Counted from the stretch's first letter, positions 16,755 to 25,719 are shown. The stretch: 64,000 bases of DNA from an uncultured Oscillospiraceae bacterium (GCA_958423465.1 CATZRD010000001.1:92260-156259), one strand, 5' to 3'. Notes: generated by a model from the sequence alone, not told the origin. Translations and numbers: made by a program.

Positions 16755-17604
16755 AACGCGCCTCCTTTCCCCCCTGACCGCCCCAGAGAGCGGCGTACCC
16801 TCCGGTCTCCGTCAGGGCTGCGGGGGCCAGCGCCACCGTCAGGCGGCCCGGGTCCTCCCCTCCCAGAAGGGCGGCGTCCGCCGTGAAGCACAGCAGCAGC
16901 CCCTGCTCCACGCCTACCGCCCGGTAGGGCATCAGCCGGAACCGGCCCTGGGGCAGCCTGGCCAGCACCGCCGCCGCCCCCTCCGCCTCCAGCCGGGCCA
17001 GAGCCTGCCGCTCCTCCCGGCTCCACAGGGGAGCCAGGGCCTCCCACCAGACGGTAAGGACCGGGTCCCCTGTCACCGGATCGGAGAGGGTGTGGCCGGT
17101 ATCCAGCAGGGCGGCCAGCCGGGCGGTCCTGCCTCCCCGGGAGATCTTCACCGGCAGCAGCCTGCCCTCCGCCGCCTGCCGGGCGCCGCCCTGGAGGAAG
17201 AGGGAGAGAAGCAGATAGGTCCCTCCGCCCACCAGGAGAAAGACGCGCCAGTTCAGCGCCCCCAAAAGCTCCAGGCCGCCGCTGTCCTCCAGCAGCCGAA
17301 GGACCGCCATCAGCGCGCCTCCCATGGCGCAGGAGACGGCGTAAAAGAGCAGCGCCAGCCTGGGGCAGCCCCGCCGCAGGCCGAAGGCCGCCGCCGTTAC
17401 CGCCAGCGCCGCCATAAGCTGACCGAAAAAGCCCCCCAGCGCGGCCAGGGGCGGCAGGGCGCAGAGCACGCCGTAAACGCCTCCCAGCCCCGCCGCCGGC
17501 AGCAGCCGCCGGGGCCGGGGAACCTGCCCCGCCAGACGGCCGGCGGTCCACAGGGCCGCCCAGTCCGCCAGGGCGTTCAGCAGAAAGATCAGATCGATGT
17601 ACAT
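16744..17604 (-). CDS. spoIIGA: Sigma-E processing peptidase SpoIIGA
   Basis: A 286-residue membrane aspartic protease. The first half has about five membrane helices starting MYIDLIFLLNALADW, and the C-terminal half is a cytoplasmic protease domain with LLDTGHTLSDPVTGDPV carrying the catalytic DTG. It cleaves the pro-sequence from sigma-E on a signal from the forespore (SpoIIR). The directly downstream, overlapping sigE confirms the assignment. The length is normal for the family. Confidence 0.95.
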   Translation of the reverse strand: MYIDLIFLLNALADWAALWTAGRLAGQVPRPRRLLPAAGLGGVYGVLCALPPLAALGGFFGQLMAALAVTAAAFGLRRGCPRLALLFYAVSCAMGGALMAVLRLLEDSGGLELLGALNWRVFLLVGGGTYLLLSLFLQGGARQAAEGRLLPVKISRGGRTARLAALLDTGHTLSDPVTGDPVLTVWWEALAPLWSREERQALARLEAEGAAAVLARLPQGRFRLMPYRAVGVEQGLLLCFTADAALLGGEDPGRLTVALAPAALTETGGYAALWGGQGGKEARYAA

Positions 17605-17634
17605 GCCGCCACCTCCATGTGTTTCACAGAGAGC

Positions 17635-17668
17635 AGTATAGTCTGTCCCCGGGGAAAAAGCAGTCGGA
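17635..17668 (-). promoter_or_regulatory. spoIIG promoter with 22-bp spacing and Spo0A-like box
   Basis: On the minus strand, -10 TATACT (17640-17635) is 22 bases from TCCGAC (17668-17663). On the plus strand this reads AGTCGGAA, 5 of 7 matches to the Spo0A box TGTCGAA. In Bacillus subtilis the spoIIG promoter is a sigma-A promoter with 22-bp spacing activated by phosphorylated Spo0A, and the layout here agrees. It lies about 30 bases from the spoIIGA start. Confidence 0.55.
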
Positions 17669-17708
17669 ACCAGGGACGGGACAAAAAAGAGGCGGGGGCG
17701 GAAAAAGC

Positions 17709-17740
17709 AGGAGGGCCGGAGCGCGCGCTCCGGCCCTCCT
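17709..17740 (-). terminator. Terminator of phosphatase/nuclease gene
   Basis: A 14-bp hairpin (AGGAGGGCCGGAGC and its complement) lies ten bases after the stop on the minus strand and is followed by GCTTTTTCC. Confidence 0.85.
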
Positions 17741-17750
17741 GCGGCCTGCG

Positions 17751-18836
17751 TCAGTTCAGGGTGAGATCCAGATATACCGGGTTGTGGTCGCTCCAGCGGA
17801 AGCCGGTGTCCTGGACCCGGGCCGCCTCCACGGCCACGTTGGCGGAGACGATGAAGCCGTCCACCGTCACCTGGTAGTTGTCCGGTCCGTAGGGCCGGTC
17901 GGCGTTGCGGCAGGAGGCCACAGGGGCCTCGCCGTCAAAGGGGGCCACGATAGCCAGCCCCTCCGGGATGAGTTCCGGCGGGATGGCCTGGGCCCAGGTG
18001 TAATCCGGGCCGGAGACGCCGAAGATCTCGTCGGAATTACCCAGCAGGTCCTTGTTGAAGTCCCCGCCGGCCACGGCCCAGTTCCCAGCCTCGTACTCCG
18101 CCAGCATATCGGCAAAGAGCATCTTCAGCTGCTCCTCAGCGATCTTGCCGTCGGAGGTGTAAGCGGAGAGATGAAGGTTGTAGAGGACCAGCTCCCCGCC
18201 GCCGTCCACCGGGATCCGGCTGACGGAGTAGCACCGGTCCAGATCCACCAGCTTCATGACCCCCTCCTCGATGGGGAGGCTCCGCCGCAGGGCGGAGGCG
18301 ATGGGATACCGGGACATGGTGAGCTGGCCCGCCCGGTTGGCCCCGTGGGGCTCCAGCAGGGGCCAGAAGAGATAGGGACTGTCGTAGTTCTGGGCAAAGA
18401 CCGCCGGCCCGAAGCCCGGCAGCAGGGACTGTATGTACGCCTTCTCGTCCACATGATGGCTGCGGGTGCCGTCCACGTCCACCTCCTGGAGCAGCAGAAA
18501 ATCCGGCTCCAGGGCCCTGGCCGCCTCAATGGCGCCCCCCACGTTCTCATGGACGGCGCTCACCGACCGGGCGCGGCTCTCCGTGCCCCCGTCCATGAAG
18601 AAGCTGTAGTCGTCGCTGTAGGCGCCGAAGCCGATGTTATAGCTCACCACCCGGTAGGTCTCCCCTGCCGCCGGCATGGCTTCGGCAAGGGCGCCGCCCT
18701 CCACCTCCAGGGGCAGGTTGTCCCCCAGCCGGTCATAGTCGATGAACACATAGGCCACATAGCCTCCCACCGCCAGCACCAGGACCAGCAGAGCGCACAG
18801 CAGGATCTTCACTCCTCGTTTAACTGCCTTTTTCAT
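17751..18836 (-). CDS. Membrane-anchored endonuclease/exonuclease/phosphatase-family protein
   Basis: A 361-residue protein with a single N-terminal membrane anchor (LLCALLVLVLAVGGYVAYVF), and the rest outside the cell. The fold of the EEP superfamily (DNase I, sphingomyelinase, inositol phosphatase) is shown by VVSYNIGFG, then PDFLLLQEVDVDGTRSHH with the catalytic Glu, NLHLSAY, WAVAGGDFNKD and the terminal WSDHNPVYLDL containing the SDH triad. Substrate could be a phosphodiester in nucleic acid or lipid. The start overlaps the preceding gene by four bases (ATGA), so the two are coupled. Confidence 0.88.
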   Translation of the reverse strand: MKKAVKRGVKILLCALLVLVLAVGGYVAYVFIDYDRLGDNLPLEVEGGALAEAMPAAGETYRVVSYNIGFGAYSDDYSFFMDGGTESRARSVSAVHENVGGAIEAARALEPDFLLLQEVDVDGTRSHHVDEKAYIQSLLPGFGPAVFAQNYDSPYLFWPLLEPHGANRAGQLTMSRYPIASALRRSLPIEEGVMKLVDLDRCYSVSRIPVDGGGELVLYNLHLSAYTSDGKIAEEQLKMLFADMLAEYEAGNWAVAGGDFNKDLLGNSDEIFGVSGPDYTWAQAIPPELIPEGLAIVAPFDGEAPVASCRNADRPYGPDNYQVTVDGFIVSANVAVEAARVQDTGFRWSDHNPVYLDLTLN

Positions 18837-19285
18837 CCGGGTATCCGCTCCTTTCCCGTGATCTCCCGTACATCCAGACGGTACACCGCCGTTTTGTCCA
18901 GAGACGACGCCGCGTAGGCGTCAAAATCCGGCAGATCCGCCGGACAGTACCGGGCGGTAATGGCCTTCAGGGCCTGGCGCTTCTCCAAAACGTCCTCCAC
19001 CGGGGAGACGATCCCCCGCAGAACGGCGCTGGCGTAGGCCACGGAAAACCGGGCCGGACCGCTCCTGGCCACCGCCGTCAGGGCCGCCTCCGGCCACCTG
19101 GCGATACAGTCCAGCTTCTTTCCCTCCGGGGCGCAGTGGAAGTAGACCGTTTCCCCTACCCGGGCCGGACTGACAGGCACGCCGTAGCCTCCCTCTCCGT
19201 CCCGCAGGGACAGGACCGCGTAGGGCGCTCCATCAAAGGCCGCCCAGGCGAAATCCGCGTCCCGCTCTCTGTCTTTTCTGCGCAT
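18833..19285 (-). CDS. Pyridoxamine 5'-phosphate oxidase-like (NimA-type) flavoprotein
   Basis: A 150-residue split-barrel protein of the PNPOx-like group. Typical features are the early APYAVLSLRDGEGGYGVPVSP strand pair, VYFHCAPEGKKLDCIARWP, and a C-terminal half with AVLRGIVSPVEDVLEKRQAL. Proteins like this bind FMN or haem, and some reduce nitroimidazoles, but the physiological substrate is not known. RBS GGGGAGGGAGG precedes ATG 19285. It is the first gene of a two-gene unit with the membrane-anchored EEP protein. Confidence 0.8.
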   Translation of the reverse strand: MRRKDRERDADFAWAAFDGAPYAVLSLRDGEGGYGVPVSPARVGETVYFHCAPEGKKLDCIARWPEAALTAVARSGPARFSVAYASAVLRGIVSPVEDVLEKRQALKAITARYCPADLPDFDAYAASSLDKTAVYRLDVREITGKERIPG

Positions 19286-19311
19286 GATCCTCCCTCCCCT
19301 CGCCTTCCGGG

Positions 19312-20550
19312 TCAGCTTTTGGCCGACAGGTCCCGGTAGATCCGCAGAATGCTCCCCGCCGGGACCGGACGGGGCAGGCGCATATGAAAGACCATCTGGG
19401 GGGTCCTCGGCTCCAAAAGCGGCAGCCCGTCCCCGTCGGTCATGGCTCCGGCGGCGAAGGTCTGGGCGGGCACGTCCGGCCCCACCAGCTCCAGCTCGTC
19501 CCCCTCCCGGAACTTGTTCCGGAGGGACAGCTCCGCCAGTCCTCCGCTGTCACATCTGGTGACAAGGGCAACCACCTGCCACTCCCTGATATACCGGGCG
19601 TCCTCGTAGTACTGCCCCGGCTGGCCGTAGTAGAAGCCGGTGGAGTAGTGGCGGTGGCTCACCCGCTCCACCTCCCGCCGCCAGACCGGGTCCGCCGGCC
19701 GGCCGGCGAAGCCGTCGTCGATGGCGTGGCGGTAGGCGGCGGTGACGCAGGCGGCGTAGTAGGCGCTCTTGGCCCGGCCCTCGATCTTCAGGCTGTCCAG
19801 ACCCGCGGCCATCAGGTCCGGGATGTGGTCGATCATGCACATATCCCGGGAGTTCATGATATAGGCGCCTTTTTCGTCCTCGAATACCGGGAAATATTCC
19901 CCGGGCCGCTTTTCCTCCATGAGGTAGTACTGGTAGCGGCAGGGCTGGGCGCAGGCCCCCCGGCCCGCGTCCCGGCCGGTCATATAGTTGCTCAGCAGGC
20001 ACCGGCCAGAGTAGCTGACGCACATGGCCCCGTGGACAAAAGCCTCGATCTCCAGATCCCGGGGCGTTTTCTCCCGTAGGACCCGGATCTCCTCCAGGCT
20101 CAGCTCCCGGGCCAGGATCACCCGCTTGGCCCCCAGGTCGTACCAGGCCCGGGCGGAGGCGTAGTTGGACACTCCCGCCTGGGTGCTCACATGGCGCTCA
20201 CACCGGGGAGCGTACTTTTCCGCCAGGGCAAAGGCCCCCAGATCCGCCAGGATCAACGCGTCCGCCCCGGCGTCCTGGAGCCGCTCCAGGTACGCCGGCA
20301 GCCGGTCCGCCTCGTCATTGCGGGGCATGGTGTTCACCGTCACATGGACCCGGACCCCGTGGTCGTGGGCGAAGGCCACCGCCCGGGGCAGCTCCTCCGG
20401 GGAGAAGTTCCCGGCAAAGGAGCGCATACCGAACTGCTCCCCCGCCAGGTACACGGCGTCCGCCCCGTAGAGCACCGCCATGCGCAGCTTCTCCATGTCC
20501 CCCGCCGGAGCCAGCAGCTCCGGCTTTTTCTTGATAAGGTCCTCCCCCAT
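19312..20550 (-). CDS. U32-family peptidase/collagenase-like protein
   Basis: A 412-residue protein beginning ELLAPAGDMEKLRMAVLYGA, the standard U32 N-terminus. It carries the family signature EAFVHGAMCVSYSGRCLLSN, and several Cys follow (GACAQPCRY, RDMCMID) that may hold an Fe-S cluster. Many U32 proteins act in tRNA or rRNA hydroxylation (TrhP, RlhA) rather than as proteases, so the peptidase label is historical. It starts two bases after the mltG stop and is very likely cotranscribed with it, a common pairing in Clostridia. Confidence 0.9.
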   Translation of the reverse strand: MGEDLIKKKPELLAPAGDMEKLRMAVLYGADAVYLAGEQFGMRSFAGNFSPEELPRAVAFAHDHGVRVHVTVNTMPRNDEADRLPAYLERLQDAGADALILADLGAFALAEKYAPRCERHVSTQAGVSNYASARAWYDLGAKRVILARELSLEEIRVLREKTPRDLEIEAFVHGAMCVSYSGRCLLSNYMTGRDAGRGACAQPCRYQYYLMEEKRPGEYFPVFEDEKGAYIMNSRDMCMIDHIPDLMAAGLDSLKIEGRAKSAYYAACVTAAYRHAIDDGFAGRPADPVWRREVERVSHRHYSTGFYYGQPGQYYEDARYIREWQVVALVTRCDSGGLAELSLRNKFREGDELELVGPDVPAQTFAAGAMTDGDGLPLLEPRTPQMVFHMRLPRPVPAGSILRIYRDLSAKS

Positions 20551-20552
20551 GG

Positions 20553-21836
20553 TCAGTTCCCGCCGGAGGCGGCGGCCACGGCCTTCTGGTGCTGGGCCAG
20601 GGTCTCGCTGAACACATGGGTCTTGCCGTCCAGAACATAGAAGTAGTAGTTGGTGCTGGCCGGCTGCAGGGCGGCCAGGATGGACTGGCGGCCCGGGTTG
20701 GCGATGGGCGTGGGGGGCAGGCCCGTGTGCTGGTACAGGTTGTAGGGGCTGTCCAGATCGGTGTAGTCCGCCTGGGTGATGGGCCGCCCAGCGGCATAGA
20801 CCAGGGCCGCGTCGATCTGCAGCAGGTAGTTGGTCTCTCCGGCGTTCTTCAGGCGGTTATAGATGACGGAGGCGATCTTGTCCCGGTCCGTGCCGTCGGT
20901 CTCCTTCTCGATGAGGGAGGCGATGGTGATGATATCGCTGAAGCTGTAGCCGGATTCCTCCCAGTCGCTCAGCAGGCCGGAGATCTCGCTGTCCGTATAG
21001 ATCTGCTTTTTGAAGTTGTTCAGCATGGCGTTGAAGGCGAGGGCGGGGTCCCGGCCCACATAGAAGTTGTAGGTGTCGGGATACAGATATCCCTCCAGCC
21101 GGGTGACGCTGCCCAGATTCTCGTTGTCCACGAAGCCGTAGCCTTCAAAAACGTGGTTAGCGGCGGCGTCGGTGAGCTTCTCCTCGGTGCTGATCCCCTT
21201 CTCCGCCAGCAGGGCGATGATCTGGGAGACGTTGTAGCCCTCGGGGATGGTCACGTCCACGGTCTCCGCCACCTCGGTATCGCCGCCGGGCATCATGCCG
21301 TAGATGAGAGCCCGGTAGTCCATGTCGGTGTTCAGCTTATAGCTGCCGGCGCCCACCTTCCGCTCGCCGTGCATCACCCAGGAAAACAGGCGGAAGAACC
21401 ACTCGTACTCGATGAGGCCCTCCTCCTTCAGCATGGAGGCCACCTGCTTCATATCGTAAGTCTCGGCGGTGTACTCCTTCTCCTCGTTGTTCTTGTCCTT
21501 CTTGGTGAAGGTCTCGGTGCCGGTGTGCCACGCCTCCTCCACCTTTACGGTGATCTCCTTGGGCTCCTCGTTGGCGGGCGTCTTGTTCAGGGCGCACAGA
21601 TCGTTGGCCAGCATCCAGCCCACCCCCGCCAGAATGGCGGAGGAGACGGCCACGATCACCAGCCACAGCAGAATATTCAGCAGGGGGTTCCCCCTCTTTT
21701 TTTTCTTTTTTTTGCCGCCGGTCCCGCCGGAGCCGGCCTGCCGGCTCTTCTGGGTGGAGGGATGGGGGGCAGGCTCCTCCCGGCGGACCTGGCCGCCGTC
21801 CCAGCTTGTAGTATGGTAGCGATCCTCATTGTTCAT
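20553..21836 (-). CDS. mltG: Endolytic murein transglycosylase MltG
   Basis: A 427-residue protein with a charged cytoplasmic N-terminus (a Lys-rich run near residue 45), one membrane helix (ILLWLVIVAVSSAILAGVGW) and a large extracellular YceG domain. The catalytic Glu lies in IASLIEKETDGTDRDKIASV; DPALAFNAMLNNFKKQIY and PYNLYQHTGLPPTPIANPG are conserved family segments. It cuts nascent glycan strands and so sets peptidoglycan chain length at the membrane. Start ATG 21836 has GAAGGAGGATC upstream. Confidence 0.93.
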   Translation of the reverse strand: MNNEDRYHTTSWDGGQVRREEPAPHPSTQKSRQAGSGGTGGKKKKKKRGNPLLNILLWLVIVAVSSAILAGVGWMLANDLCALNKTPANEEPKEITVKVEEAWHTGTETFTKKDKNNEEKEYTAETYDMKQVASMLKEEGLIEYEWFFRLFSWVMHGERKVGAGSYKLNTDMDYRALIYGMMPGGDTEVAETVDVTIPEGYNVSQIIALLAEKGISTEEKLTDAAANHVFEGYGFVDNENLGSVTRLEGYLYPDTYNFYVGRDPALAFNAMLNNFKKQIYTDSEISGLLSDWEESGYSFSDIITIASLIEKETDGTDRDKIASVIYNRLKNAGETNYLLQIDAALVYAAGRPITQADYTDLDSPYNLYQHTGLPPTPIANPGRQSILAALQPASTNYYFYVLDGKTHVFSETLAQHQKAVAAASGGN

Positions 21837-21925
21837 GGGTGATCCTCCTTCTTTTACGAAGCGCCCGCGGCCGGCCCTCCGGCCGTCCCGCGGATCAATG
21901 GTATCTCAGGCGGCTCCCCGCCGTC

Positions 21926-22597
21926 TTACCGGGCCAGCAGCGCCCAGACCCGCCGCCACAGCTCCTCGTGGATCTCCTCCACCGGGCGCACCGCCCCCTC
22001 CCGGGAGCAGTCGATCCTGGTCCAGCCCAGGGCGGAGACGATCCGCCCCGCGTTCTCCCGGCAGGCCCGGAGGTAGGCGTCGTCCCGCTCGTGGATGTCC
22101 GCCTGGGTCCCGGTCTCCCGCTCCCGGCGGCGCATCATGGCCTCGCTGAGGTCCGTGGGCAGATCCAGATAGAGCACCAGATCCGGCTCCGGCAGCCCCA
22201 GACGGCGGTACTCCAGGTCAAAAAGCCAGGTAAGAAACGCCTCCCGCTCCCCGTCGGGCAGCTTGGACGCCTGATGGACGGCGTTGGAGGTGGTGTAGCG
22301 GTTGGCCACGATCACCGCCCCGGCCTCATAGTCCGCCCCCCAGTCCTCCTTATAGGAGGCGTAGCGGTCCACGGCGAAGAGCACCGAGGCGCCGTAGGCG
22401 TTTACATCCCCGGGGGCGCTCCCCAGCCGGCCCTCCAGATACAGCTTCGCCGGTTCGGCAAAGGGATTGCCGTACCGGGGAAAATCGATCTCCCGGCAGG
22501 GAATCCCCGTCTCCTGAAGGCGGCGGATCATCCGCCGGGTCTGAGTGGCCTTGCCGGAGCCGTCAGTCCCCTCCAGCACGATCAGCTTTCCTCTCAT
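21926..22597 (-). CDS. tmk: Thymidylate kinase family protein
   Basis: A 223-residue nucleoside-phosphate kinase. The P-loop is LEGTDGSGKATQT near the N-terminus, with KAT where KTT is usual. DFPRYG stands in place of the REPGGT typical of bacterial Tmk, followed by FAVDRYASY and ANRYTTSNAVHQASK, the DRY/RYT lid and base-binding regions. The end has LVLYLDLPTDLSEAMMRRR. It phosphorylates dTMP or a related deoxynucleotide. The start overlaps the upstream glycosyltransferase stop (ATGA at 22597). The divergent motif set is closer to the eukaryotic-type branch, so substrate could differ. Confidence 0.82.
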   Translation of the reverse strand: MRGKLIVLEGTDGSGKATQTRRMIRRLQETGIPCREIDFPRYGNPFAEPAKLYLEGRLGSAPGDVNAYGASVLFAVDRYASYKEDWGADYEAGAVIVANRYTTSNAVHQASKLPDGEREAFLTWLFDLEYRRLGLPEPDLVLYLDLPTDLSEAMMRRRERETGTQADIHERDDAYLRACRENAGRIVSALGWTRIDCSREGAVRPVEEIHEELWRRVWALLAR

Positions 22598-23316
22598 GTC
22601 CGCTTCCTCTTCTCCTCCAGCACATGGACCAGGAACAGGGGCAGCTTCAGCATCCGCCCCGCCCGGCCGGGATGTTTGATGAGCCGGTGGAACCACTCCA
22701 GACCCAGCTTCCGATAGATCTCCGGCGCCCGCTGCACCTGGCCGGAAAATACGTCCAGGCAGCCCCCAAGGCCGATCAGCAGGTGGGCGCCGGTGGCTGC
22801 GCCGTTTTTGGCCATCCATTTTTCCTGTTTGGGCGCGCCCAGGCAGACGAACACCACCTCCGCCCCGCTGGCGCGGATGGCCTCCGTCACCGGACCGTCC
22901 TCCTGGAAGTAGCCGTCGTGGGTCCCCGCGATCCGCAGCCCCGGATACTGCTCCGCCAGACGGCGGGCCGCCTCCTCCGCCACGCCGGGCTTGGCCCCCA
23001 GCAGATACAGCCGCCTGCCGCTGTCCGCCATGCGCTCCATGAGCCGCTGGGCGAACTCGATGCCCGGCAGCCGCTCCTTCAGGGGCGTGCCCAGTATCCG
23101 CGCGCCGTAGATGACGCCCACGCCGTCGGCGATCACCAGATCCGCCCCATTCACCGCGGCCATGGCCTCCGGGTCCTTCCGGCACATCTCCACGATCTCC
23201 GGGTTGGGCGTCGCCGCGTAATGGGTTCCCTCCGTATGCATCAGACGCACGCCTTCGGCCACCGCCTGATCCATGGTGATATTATCAAACCCCACGCCTA
23301 AAATGTCAACGCGCAT
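22594..23316 (-). CDS. WecG/TagA/CpsF-family glycosyltransferase
   Basis: A 240-residue GT26-type enzyme. Recognisable segments are VDILGVGFDNITMDQAV at the start, YAATPNPEIVEMCRKDPE, NGADLVIADGVGVIYGARIL and EVVFVCLGAPKQEKWM. TagA transfers N-acetylmannosamine to lipid-linked GlcNAc, the committed step of wall teichoic acid linkage-unit synthesis; in this organism it could serve a secondary wall polymer of the kind SLH domains bind. A promoter TGGACA-17-TATACT (minus, 23391-23363) lies upstream, and tmk is coupled downstream. Confidence 0.88.
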   Translation of the reverse strand: MRVDILGVGFDNITMDQAVAEGVRLMHTEGTHYAATPNPEIVEMCRKDPEAMAAVNGADLVIADGVGVIYGARILGTPLKERLPGIEFAQRLMERMADSGRRLYLLGAKPGVAEEAARRLAEQYPGLRIAGTHDGYFQEDGPVTEAIRASGAEVVFVCLGAPKQEKWMAKNGAATGAHLLIGLGGCLDVFSGQVQRAPEIYRKLGLEWFHRLIKHPGRAGRMLKLPLFLVHVLEEKRKRT

Positions 23317-23362
23317 GGGCGGTCCTCCTCTCCGGCGCGCCCGTCAGGGGCGCTTCCGCTAT

Positions 23363-23391
23363 AGTATACCACCTTTTCCCAGCTTTGTCCA
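23363..23391 (-). promoter_or_regulatory. Promoter of tagA-like/tmk unit
   Basis: On the minus strand, TGGACA (23391-23386) is 17 bases from TATACT (23368-23363) with GGTGG directly before the -10. It lies about 50 bases upstream of the start codon. Confidence 0.7.
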
Positions 23392-23421
23392 CGAAAATGA
23401 CAGGGGAGCCACCGCCTGCTC

Positions 23422-24726
23422 CTATTCCCTGAAGGCCGTCCGCTCCCGCATCCGCTGGCGGAGGCTGGAGCGCAGCGCCCGGGCCCTCTCAATGCCCAGG
23501 CACAGTTCCCCCATGACGCTGTAGAAATCGTCGGACCACTCCACGCTCCGGTCGGTGATGCCCCGGCGGTAGTTCTCCAGCACCGTACCGTAGCGCCGGC
23601 AGGCTCTGCGGACGCTGTCGTCCCAGGAGAGGTACAGCTCCTCCATGGCCCGGTCCCCGATCTGCCGCAGGAGCGCCCGGTCCCGGCCGGGGCCGGAGAG
23701 CAGCGCGGAGAGGGACTGGGCGTCCTCCTGGATGAGCAGGGCGTTCTGCCCGTGGACCACGCCCTCCGCAGCGCAGGAGCCGTCGATCAGGACGCTGGCC
23801 AGGCCGCAGGCCGCCGCCTCCCGCACCACGATCCCGTTGGTGTCGAAGGTGGAGGGAAAGAGAAAGAGATCCGCCATGGAGAAGAAGGTCCGCAGCTTTT
23901 CCCGGTCCCGGATGGCCCCGGTGAACCGGCAAAGGTCCCCAAGTCCCAATTCGGCGGCGTAGGCCTCGATCTCCTCCCGCTCCATGCCGTCGCCTACGAT
24001 GACCATGCGGAAATCGTTCCCCGCCGCCTGCTGGCGCTTCAGGGCGTCCAGAATGATGCGGATGCCCTTGTACCACATGAGCCGGCCCACGAAGAGATAT
24101 ACCGGCGTCTCCCGGGGGATGCCCAGCTCCCTCCGCAGGGCCTCCGTCTCCTCCTGGGGGACTCTGCCCCGGGGAAAGTCCACGCCGTTTTCCATCACGA
24201 TGTACTCCCCCTGGTAGCCAAGGCTCCTGAGGTTCTCCCCCGCGCCCCGGCTCACCACCCACACCTCGTCGCAGGCGGTGATGTTGTTTACCAGCAGCCT
24301 GATGGCGGTCTGCTGGAGCAGATGGCCGCTGATGGCCCGGCGGATGTCGATGTCGAACTTGGTGTGATAGGTGAACACCACCGGCGCGCCGGTCTGCTCC
24401 CGCAGGGTCCGGGCCAGGGCCGTGGACATGGCGGGACAGTGGGAGTGGATGACGTCTGGCTTCTCATCCGCCAGCGCGGCCAGATTCCTGACGCTGAAGG
24501 GGTAGCCGGCCCGGTAGCCCACGATCCTGGTGGTATCCACGCTGGGGTAGCGGATCACCGGAAAGGGGTAGTCGTCCGTCACGCCGGGATAGTCCGGCAC
24601 CCCCACCACCGCCCGGCCCAGGCCGCCCTGGATCACCCGGGCATAGTTCATCACAGCGTTGGCCACCCCGTCGATGGCGGGGGGAAAGGAATCGTTGAGC
24701 AGACATACGGACAGTTGATCTTTCAT
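23422..24726 (-). CDS. Family 4 glycosyltransferase
   Basis: A 434-residue GT-B enzyme. The N-terminal acceptor domain has NDSFPPAIDGVANAVMNYA and DVIHSHCPAMS, and the donor domain has VYLFVGRLMWYKGIRIIL, FRMVIVGDGMEREEIEAYA and FPSTFDTNGIVVREAAACG with the nucleotide-sugar-binding E-x7-E. Sequences of this type make mannosyl or glucosyl lipids or capsule; the acceptor cannot be told here. The last 60 residues are basic and helical and could bind the membrane. A weak TATACT -10 lies just upstream. Confidence 0.88.
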   Translation of the reverse strand: MKDQLSVCLLNDSFPPAIDGVANAVMNYARVIQGGLGRAVVGVPDYPGVTDDYPFPVIRYPSVDTTRIVGYRAGYPFSVRNLAALADEKPDVIHSHCPAMSTALARTLREQTGAPVVFTYHTKFDIDIRRAISGHLLQQTAIRLLVNNITACDEVWVVSRGAGENLRSLGYQGEYIVMENGVDFPRGRVPQEETEALRRELGIPRETPVYLFVGRLMWYKGIRIILDALKRQQAAGNDFRMVIVGDGMEREEIEAYAAELGLGDLCRFTGAIRDREKLRTFFSMADLFLFPSTFDTNGIVVREAAACGLASVLIDGSCAAEGVVHGQNALLIQEDAQSLSALLSGPGRDRALLRQIGDRAMEELYLSWDDSVRRACRRYGTVLENYRRGITDRSVEWSDDFYSVMGELCLGIERARALRSSLRQRMRERTAFRE

Positions 24727-24803
24727 ATCGCAGCCTCCGGACCGGCATAGTTGTGTTCAGTATAACCGGAAACGCCCGGCATTGGATGAAGATTTTGTAA
24801 AAC

Positions 24804-25700
24804 TTACCGCTTCCCTGCCCGCCGGCGGCGGAGGAAGCTGAGTTTTGTCTCGCTGCACAGCACCGCCGCGAAGATCAGGGCGAAGCCCAGCCCCATGCGG
24901 ACGGTGACCTGGTCGTGTATGAACAGCACGGAGCACAGCACCCCGAACACCGACTCCAGGGACAGGATCACCGAGGCGGAAACCGGGTCGGAGTAGGCCT
25001 GCCCCAGGTTCTGGAACAGCAGAGCCACGGTGGTGGGCATCACGGCCAGGTAGAGAAGGGTCAAAGACACCGTCGGGTCCGCCAGCGCGGCGGCGGGGAA
25101 GGTCTCCGTCAGCGCGCCTCCCACCCAGGCGCACAGCCCCGACACGGCGAACTGGAACACGGTGAGGAGCATCACGTCCCTGCCCTGGGAGAACCGGGAC
25201 ACCGCGATGATGTGGGCGGCGAAGAAGACGGCGCTGACCAGGGTCAGACCGTCCCCGGCGTTCACCGCCAGATCGCCGCTGAGAGATACCAGCCCCACTC
25301 CCGCCACGCACAGCACGGCGGCGGCGATATTGTACCGGTCCGGACGGGATCTGTCCAGCAGCCAGTGGAAAAAGGGCACCATCACGCAGTAGGTGGTGGT
25401 CAGAAAGGCGTTTTTGGAGGAGGTGGTCAGGGCCAGGCCATAGGTCTGGATGGCGTAAGCCAAATAGAGGAGCAGGCCCAAGACGGCGCCTCTCCATACG
25501 CAGTCCGCGGTAAAATTCCGCCAGCGCTTCCCGCACACCAGGCCCAGTAGTACCGCGCCCGCGGTGAACCGCAGGGCCAGCAGATACTGCACCGGCAGGG
25601 CGTCCAGGGTGTTTTTCATGATAAAGAAAGAACTACCCCAGATAAACGCCGCCGCGAACAGCATGGGCTTGGCCAGCTTCCTCATCCACTTTTCCGTCAT
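24804..25700 (-). CDS. EamA/DMT-family transporter
   Basis: A 298-residue membrane protein with ten predicted helices in two five-helix repeats. The start of each repeat is recognisable: MLFAAAFIWGSSFFIMK and GDGLTLVSAVFFAAHIIAVS. ASVILSLESVFGVLCSVLF near the end is the usual second EamA signature. Such carriers export amino acids, nucleobases or other metabolites; no substrate can be assigned. The C-terminus is basic. Start ATG 25700 has GAGGTGATC upstream. A gap of 77 bases separates it from the GT4 gene. Confidence 0.9.
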   Translation of the reverse strand: MTEKWMRKLAKPMLFAAAFIWGSSFFIMKNTLDALPVQYLLALRFTAGAVLLGLVCGKRWRNFTADCVWRGAVLGLLLYLAYAIQTYGLALTTSSKNAFLTTTYCVMVPFFHWLLDRSRPDRYNIAAAVLCVAGVGLVSLSGDLAVNAGDGLTLVSAVFFAAHIIAVSRFSQGRDVMLLTVFQFAVSGLCAWVGGALTETFPAAALADPTVSLTLLYLAVMPTTVALLFQNLGQAYSDPVSASVILSLESVFGVLCSVLFIHDQVTVRMGLGFALIFAAVLCSETKLSFLRRRRAGKR

Positions 25701-25719
25701 AAAAGATCACCTCAGAATA

